From assembly GCA_000171875.1 (NCBI GenBank), contig ABHI01000002.1:682001-746000 (forward strand): a stretch of 64,000 nucleotides of DNA, in the 5' to 3' direction. Both the position numbers and the translations under genes were made by a program. The stretch is from Flavobacteriales bacterium ALC-1. GTDB lineage: Bacteria > Bacteroidota > Bacteroidia > Flavobacteriales > Flavobacteriaceae. Below, piece by piece: positions 59,916 to 64,000 of this stretch (the stretch's first letter is position 1; each line of letters opens with the position of its first letter). The notes under the pieces are model-generated. The model was not told the origin of the DNA, ran no database searches, and was given only the letters and a program-made list of their open reading frames with translations.

Positions 59916-61445
59916 TTAGTGCTTAAAATGTCGTGTTCCTGTAAAGACCATTGCTACATTATTGTCATTGCAATAGTTAATACTTAATTCGTCTTTTATA
60001 GACCCTCCTGGTTGGATCACAGCAGTAATGCCAGCTTTATCAGCAATCTCTACACAATCAGGGAAAGGGAAAAATGCATCACTTGCCATAACCGCTCCTT
60101 CCAAATCAAAATTGAAAGATTTTGCTTTATGAATGGCTTGGTTTAAAGCATCAACTCTGCTTGTTTGTCCTGTGCCACTTGCACATAATTGTTTGTTTTT
60201 TGCTAAAACAATAGTGTTAGATTTTGTGTGCTTACAAATTTTTGAAGCGAATATTAAATCATCTAATTCACCTGTTGTAGCAGCTGATTTTGTTACAGAT
60301 TTTAAGCCTTCTAGTGTGTCAGTAACGTCATTTCTATCTTGAACTAAAACGCCATTCAAACAACTTCTTACATTGGTTTGTGGCATGTCAATATCTTTCA
60401 ATATTAATAATATTCTATTTTTCTTACCTTTTAGAATGTCTAAAGCTTCAGCAGAAAAAGAAGGAGCAATAACAACTTCGCAGAATAGTTTATGAATTTC
60501 TTCTGCAGTTGCGATATCAATTTCAGAATTACTAATTAAAACACCACCAAAAGCCGATACAGGATCTCCTGCTAAGGCATCTATATAAGCTTGATGTAAT
60601 GTGTCACGTTGAGCTAGTCCACAAGCATTATTATGTTTTAAAACTGCAAAAGTAGGAGCATCGTTTTTAAATTCTAACATTAAATTTACTGCCGCATCAA
60701 CATCTAGCAAGTTGTTATAACTTAAATCTTTACCATGTAGCTTTGTGAAAATGCCATCAAAGTTTCCAAAGAAAAATCCTTTTTGATGTGGGTTCTCACC
60801 ATAACGCAAAACCTTGCCATTCGTTTCAGAAATTTTTAAAGACGCTATGTCATTGTTTTTATTAAAGTAATTGAAAATTGCAGAATCATAATGAGACGAT
60901 ACATTAAATGCTTTTGCTGCAAAATGTTTTCTATCATCTTCAGAAGTTTCACCATTTTTTGCTTCGAGTAATTCTAAAAATTCAGCATAATCTTCAACTG
61001 AAGACACGCAAGTGACATCAGCATAATTTTTAGCTGCAGCTCTAATTAAAGAAATGCCACCAATATCAATCTTTTCGATAATATCTTGGTTGCTTGCACC
61101 AGATGCTACGGTTTTTTCAAAAGGGTAGAGGTCAACAATAACTAAATCTATTTGCGGAATTTCAAATTCAGCTAATTCAGCCACATCTCCATCATGATTT
61201 TGACGATTTAAAATACCGCCAAAAACTTTTGGGTGTAATGTTTTTACGCGTCCACCAAGTATAGATGGGTAGGAAGTGACATCTTCAACCGGAACAACAT
61301 TAATTCCTAAATCTTTAATGAATTTTTCTGTACCACCAGTAGAATAGATGGTGACGTTAAGGTCGTTTAATTTTTTAACGATTGGTGCTAATCCATCTTT
61401 ACTAAATACAGAAATTAGTGCTGATGACATCCTTTTGTTGCTCAT
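59916..61445 (-). CDS. purH: Bifunctional AICAR formyltransferase / IMP cyclohydrolase
   Basis: PurH carries out the last two steps of IMP synthesis. The product (509 residues) has the N-terminal IMP cyclohydrolase domain (ALISVFSKDGLAPIVKKLN, STGGT, GGRVKTLHPKVFGGIL, DLVIVDLYPFE) and the C-terminal AICAR transformylase domain (LRYGENPHQKG with the key Lys/His, LKHNNACGLA, SDAFFPFPDCVE). I start it at the ATG at 61445, since a good -7 box lies at 61472-61479 inside the longer frame. It converges with the repeat protein and would lie next to mreB without it. Confidence 0.96.
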   Translation of the reverse strand: MSNKRMSSALISVFSKDGLAPIVKKLNDLNVTIYSTGGTEKFIKDLGINVVPVEDVTSYPSILGGRVKTLHPKVFGGILNRQNHDGDVAELAEFEIPQIDLVIVDLYPFEKTVASGASNQDIIEKIDIGGISLIRAAAKNYADVTCVSSVEDYAEFLELLEAKNGETSEDDRKHFAAKAFNVSSHYDSAIFNYFNKNNDIASLKISETNGKVLRYGENPHQKGFFFGNFDGIFTKLHGKDLSYNNLLDVDAAVNLMLEFKNDAPTFAVLKHNNACGLAQRDTLHQAYIDALAGDPVSAFGGVLISNSEIDIATAEEIHKLFCEVVIAPSFSAEALDILKGKKNRILLILKDIDMPQTNVRSCLNGVLVQDRNDVTDTLEGLKSVTKSAATTGELDDLIFASKICKHTKSNTIVLAKNKQLCASGTGQTSRVDALNQAIHKAKSFNFDLEGAVMASDAFFPFPDCVEIADKAGITAVIQPGGSIKDELSINYCNDNNVAMVFTGTRHFKH

Positions 61446-61471
61446 AATGTTGTGTTGTGTTTTAGATGGGG

Positions 61472-61479
61472 CAAAAATA
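61472..61479 (-). promoter_or_regulatory. -7 box TATTTTTG for purH
   Basis: Exact TAnnTTTG match on the minus strand, 26 bases before the ATG at 61445. It lies inside the frame extension to 61490 and so argues for the shorter start. Confidence 0.55.
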
Positions 61480-61589
61480 CGGATAATCAAAAAGAAAATC
61501 TTAGTGTAAAAAGCAGTTTATTTAAGTTTTTTGTAACAATAAATTGTTGAAAACGTCCTATCTTTAAATTGTTATAAAAATTGCTAGAT

Positions 61590-62843
61590 ATGCTTGTCTA
61601 TTTAAGAGTATTTAAAGAGAGTTTTTCGTTTGCACTAAATGCGCTTAGAAATAACAAGCTCCGTACATTTTTATCACTCATAGGTGTTACGGTTGGTATA
61701 TTTTCTATTATTGCGGTTTTAGCAGCTGTAGATTCATTAGATAAGAATATCAAAGATAATTTATCGGGTTTAGATAAGAATACAATATACTTGACCAAGT
61801 ACTCTTTTGGTCCAACTGAAATACCAAGATGGAAACGTGATAATTTCCCTCAAACAGAATATGATGCTTTCGATTTTATTAGGAGAAGTGTACCAGATAT
61901 TGATGCTGTGGCGTACACTATATTTGGTGGTACAGAAACTATAAGATATCAAGCGGAAACTGTTTCGGGAGTTGCAATAGATCCAGTTTCTGATGAAATT
62001 TATAAGATTAATGATTTTAAGGTAGAAAAAGGAAGGTTTTATGGTGAATCTGAATCAGAATCTGGTGCGCCAGTTATAGTATTAGGTTACACTATTGCAG
62101 AAAATTTATTTGGGGATTCTAATCCAATAGGAAAGAAAGTAAGAGCTTTTGGTAGGAAACTAACAGTGATTGGTGTAATAAAAAAGTTTGGAGCGAGTAT
62201 TTTTGACTCACCAGATGAGAGGGCCTATGTACCAGTAAATTTTGTAAGACGCTTTAGAAATGGAGGTGTTAATGGTTTGCCTGGTGCTATAATTATTAAG
62301 CCAAGTTCAGATGTTGATATATCATCTTTTGAACAAGTTTTGAAGCAAAAGTTTAGAGCTTTTCGTGGTTTAAAAGCTGGTGAAGATGATAATTTCTTTG
62401 TTAATAAAATTTCTGGGTTTGTAAGTGCAGTAGATGGTGTTATATCTGGAATGAATTTGATAGGTTGGATAATTAGTGGTTTCTCACTTTTAGTTGGTGG
62501 CTTTGGTATTGCTAATATTATGTTTGTTAGTGTTAAAGAGCGTACCAACCTCATTGGTATTCAAAAATCATTGGGAGCTAAGAATAAATTTATCTTATTT
62601 CAATTTTTATTTGAAGCCGTGATTTTAGCTATAGTTGGTGGTTTAGTTGGCCTATTACTAGTTTGGATTACTGCCCTTATAATGAATGGAGTTGTTGGAG
62701 ATAGTTTTGAATTTGTACTCTCCTTAGGAAATATGTTTATAGGATTTTGCCTATCTACTTTTATTGGATTAATTTCTGGCGTCATACCTGCAATTTCTGC
62801 TTCAAAATTAGATCCTGTTGAAGCTATTAGAACAGGCATGTAA
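61590..62843 (+). CDS. MacB/FtsX-type ABC transporter permease (copy 1)
   Basis: The product (417 residues) has an N-terminal membrane helix after NALRNNKLRTFLSLIGVTVG, a periplasmic MacB_PCD domain (about 55-270), and three C-terminal FtsX helices (about 288-410) with the conserved KERTNLIGIQKSLGAKN loop that contacts the ATPase. Such permeases in mechanotransmission ABC systems expel lipoproteins, peptides or drugs. The ATPase and membrane-fusion partner are not in the window. The ATG at 61590 matches the start of the paralogue at 62941 (MLVYLRVFKES); the earlier TTG is rejected. Confidence 0.93.
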   Translation: MLVYLRVFKESFSFALNALRNNKLRTFLSLIGVTVGIFSIIAVLAAVDSLDKNIKDNLSGLDKNTIYLTKYSFGPTEIPRWKRDNFPQTEYDAFDFIRRSVPDIDAVAYTIFGGTETIRYQAETVSGVAIDPVSDEIYKINDFKVEKGRFYGESESESGAPVIVLGYTIAENLFGDSNPIGKKVRAFGRKLTVIGVIKKFGASIFDSPDERAYVPVNFVRRFRNGGVNGLPGAIIIKPSSDVDISSFEQVLKQKFRAFRGLKAGEDDNFFVNKISGFVSAVDGVISGMNLIGWIISGFSLLVGGFGIANIMFVSVKERTNLIGIQKSLGAKNKFILFQFLFEAVILAIVGGLVGLLLVWITALIMNGVVGDSFEFVLSLGNMFIGFCLSTFIGLISGVIPAISASKLDPVEAIRTGM

Positions 62844-62913
62844 TAACACGACATCTCTTCTTTATTTATCTGATGTTATTTTTTAATAATTAGCTTGTTA
62901 CTCTAAAAGCACT

Positions 62914-62935
62914 ATCTTTAAATCGATTTAAAGAT
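62914..62935. promoter_or_regulatory. Perfect 22-bp palindrome before the second permease gene
   Basis: ATCTTTAAATC followed by its exact reverse complement GATTTAAAGAT. It ends five bases before the ATG at 62941 and includes a -7-like TATCTTTA (62913-62920). It may be an operator or an mRNA stem that covers the start region. The related permease gene upstream has TATCTTTAAAT too, but no second half-site. Confidence 0.5.
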
Positions 62936-62940
62936 GGTCT

Positions 62941-64000
62941 ATGTTAGTTTATTTAAGAGTATTTAAAGAGAGTTTTGCATTTGCTATAAATGCACTTCGT
63001 AACAATAAACTTCGTACGTTTTTATCACTTATAGGTGTAACAGTAGGAATCTTTTCTATAATCGCAGTTTTAGCCGCTGTAGATTCATTAGATAAAAATA
63101 TTAAAGATAGTTTGTCGGGTTTAGACAGTAATACTATGTATCTCGCAAATATGTCTTTTGGGCCAACAGATGTCCCAAGATGGAAACGTGAGCAGTTCGA
63201 TGAAGTTACATACGATGAATATAGGCAGTTAAAAGCCTCACTTTCTGGTGCTGAGCATGTGGCTTTTCAATTATTTGTGAGGCGTGAAAATATTAGATAT
63301 GAGTCTGAACAAGTAAGTAGTGTAAACACTGTTGTCGTATCAAACGAGTTTACAGATATCCAAGTTCTTGAGTTTGAAAAAGGACGATTTTATAACGAAT
63401 CTGAATCCAATTCGGGTAAAGCAGTCGTAGTCATTGGTTCAGAAATTGCTGAATCTTTGTTTGGTGATTTTGAGCCTATTGGTAAAAAAGTTAGGCTTTA
63501 TGGACAAAAATTCACCGTTATCGGAGTCGTTAAAAAAGAAGGTTCTGGACTTTTTGGAGATAGTAACGATATTTCTATTTTTCTACCAGCTAATTATTAT
63601 AGAAATAGATTTGGTAATAACAATCCATTTATTAAAAATATAGTTATTATCAAACCTAAAAATGGTACTGATATAGAGGGTTTAAAGGCTGATGTTGTAC
63701 AATCCATGCGCGGGAAAAGAGGTTTAAAGCCAGATGAGATTAATACATTCTTTATTAGTGTCATTTCTGGACTTAAAGATGCGATTGACGGTATAATTGG
63801 AGCGATGAATCTTATTGGTTGGATCATCAGCGGTTTTTCACTTTTGGTTGGTGGTTTTGGTATTGCAAATATTATGTTTGTGAGTGTGAAAGAGCGAACC
63901 AATCTCATTGGAATTCAAAAATCCTTAGGAGCAAAAAATAAATTTATTTTATTTCAATTTTTATTTGAAGCTGTAATATTAGCTATAGTTGGTGGTTTAG
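62941..64000 (+). CDS. MacB/FtsX-type ABC transporter permease (copy 2, partial)
   Basis: An open frame from ATG 62941 runs off the right edge after 353 codons. It is a close paralogue of the preceding gene: MLVYLRVFKESFAFAINALR, then the same SLIGVTVGIFSIIAVLAAVD helix, a divergent periplasmic domain, and WIISGFSLLVGGFGIANIMF with SVKERTNLIGIQKSLGAKN. The gap between the two genes is 97 bases. The two could form a heterodimer sharing one ATPase, which would have to be encoded elsewhere. Confidence 0.92.
   Translation, partial: MLVYLRVFKESFAFAINALRNNKLRTFLSLIGVTVGIFSIIAVLAAVDSLDKNIKDSLSGLDSNTMYLANMSFGPTDVPRWKREQFDEVTYDEYRQLKASLSGAEHVAFQLFVRRENIRYESEQVSSVNTVVVSNEFTDIQVLEFEKGRFYNESESNSGKAVVVIGSEIAESLFGDFEPIGKKVRLYGQKFTVIGVVKKEGSGLFGDSNDISIFLPANYYRNRFGNNNPFIKNIVIIKPKNGTDIEGLKADVVQSMRGKRGLKPDEINTFFISVISGLKDAIDGIIGAMNLIGWIISGFSLLVGGFGIANIMFVSVKERTNLIGIQKSLGAKNKFILFQFLFEAVILAIVGGL

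Noticed and set aside
1-64000. tRNA, rRNA or riboswitch genes
   Set aside because: I found no cloverleaf-like or conserved rRNA sequence by eye. A covariance-model scan would be needed to exclude small RNAs.

Overview
The window looks like a chromosomal segment from a low-GC member of the Flavobacteriaceae (phylum Bacteroidota). The evidence is a type IX secretion (T9SS) C-terminal sorting domain, repeated matches to the Bacteroidota -7 promoter box TAnnTTTG just upstream of genes, little sign of Shine-Dalgarno sequences, and several families typical of Flavobacteriia (DUF6090, DUF6702, the BT0820-type HAD phosphatase, the small protein that travels with apbE). I cannot name the genus. I recognise no tRNA, rRNA, CRISPR array, prophage or transposase.

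Layout. 1-1.6 kb: end of an unidentified gene, a small conserved protein and the flavin transferase apbE. 1.6-5.6 kb (minus strand): gpmI, then HAD phosphatase, map, cupin and methyltransferase. 5.8-8.3 kb: ankyrin protein, M48 protease, GNAT acetyltransferase and peptidase E. 8.4-13.4 kb (plus): two carboxypeptidase-regulatory-like proteins, a DUF6702 protein, a large M1 metallopeptidase and tatA. 13.4-27.3 kb (minus): a long run of genes that together encode kynurenine catabolism. KMO and KynU make 3-hydroxyanthranilate, HAAO opens the ring, ACMSD decarboxylates, an aldehyde dehydrogenase makes 2-aminomuconate and a RidA-type deaminase makes 4-oxalocrotonate. Interleaved with these are an SDR without the usual catalytic residues, two envelope proteins, an M20 peptidase and four tandem DUF6090 membrane proteins. 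This region also carries most of the small repeats in the window.

27.3-33.3 kb: Fe-S/CDGSH protein, lipoprotein, methyltransferase, msrA, a coiled-coil protein with a degenerate zinc ribbon, NIF3 and lpxK. 33.3-40.6 kb (minus): TPR hybrid histidine kinase, gap, lipA, then glycosyltransferase, ECF sigma factor and a divergent Nramp-like transporter with overlapping ends. 40.7-47.2 kb: aqpZ, ECF sigma/anti-sigma pair, murB, aminotransferase, a PDZ aspartic protease and a DUF1573 protein. 47.4-61.4 kb: valS, the cell-elongation cluster mreB-mreC-mreD-mrdA-rodA, a 1295-residue secreted repeat protein on the opposite strand, and purH. 61.6-64 kb: two tandem FtsX/MacB-type ABC permeases, the second cut by the window edge.

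The regions most worth a second look are the eight nearly identical 339-bp repeats in the secreted protein, the DUF6090 quartet inside the kynurenine cluster, the SDR, Nramp and zinc-ribbon proteins that lack their family's key residues, and the palindromes and short repeats around kmo and kynU. None of these proves a new system. The DUF6090 array and the repeat protein are the best candidates for undescribed biology.
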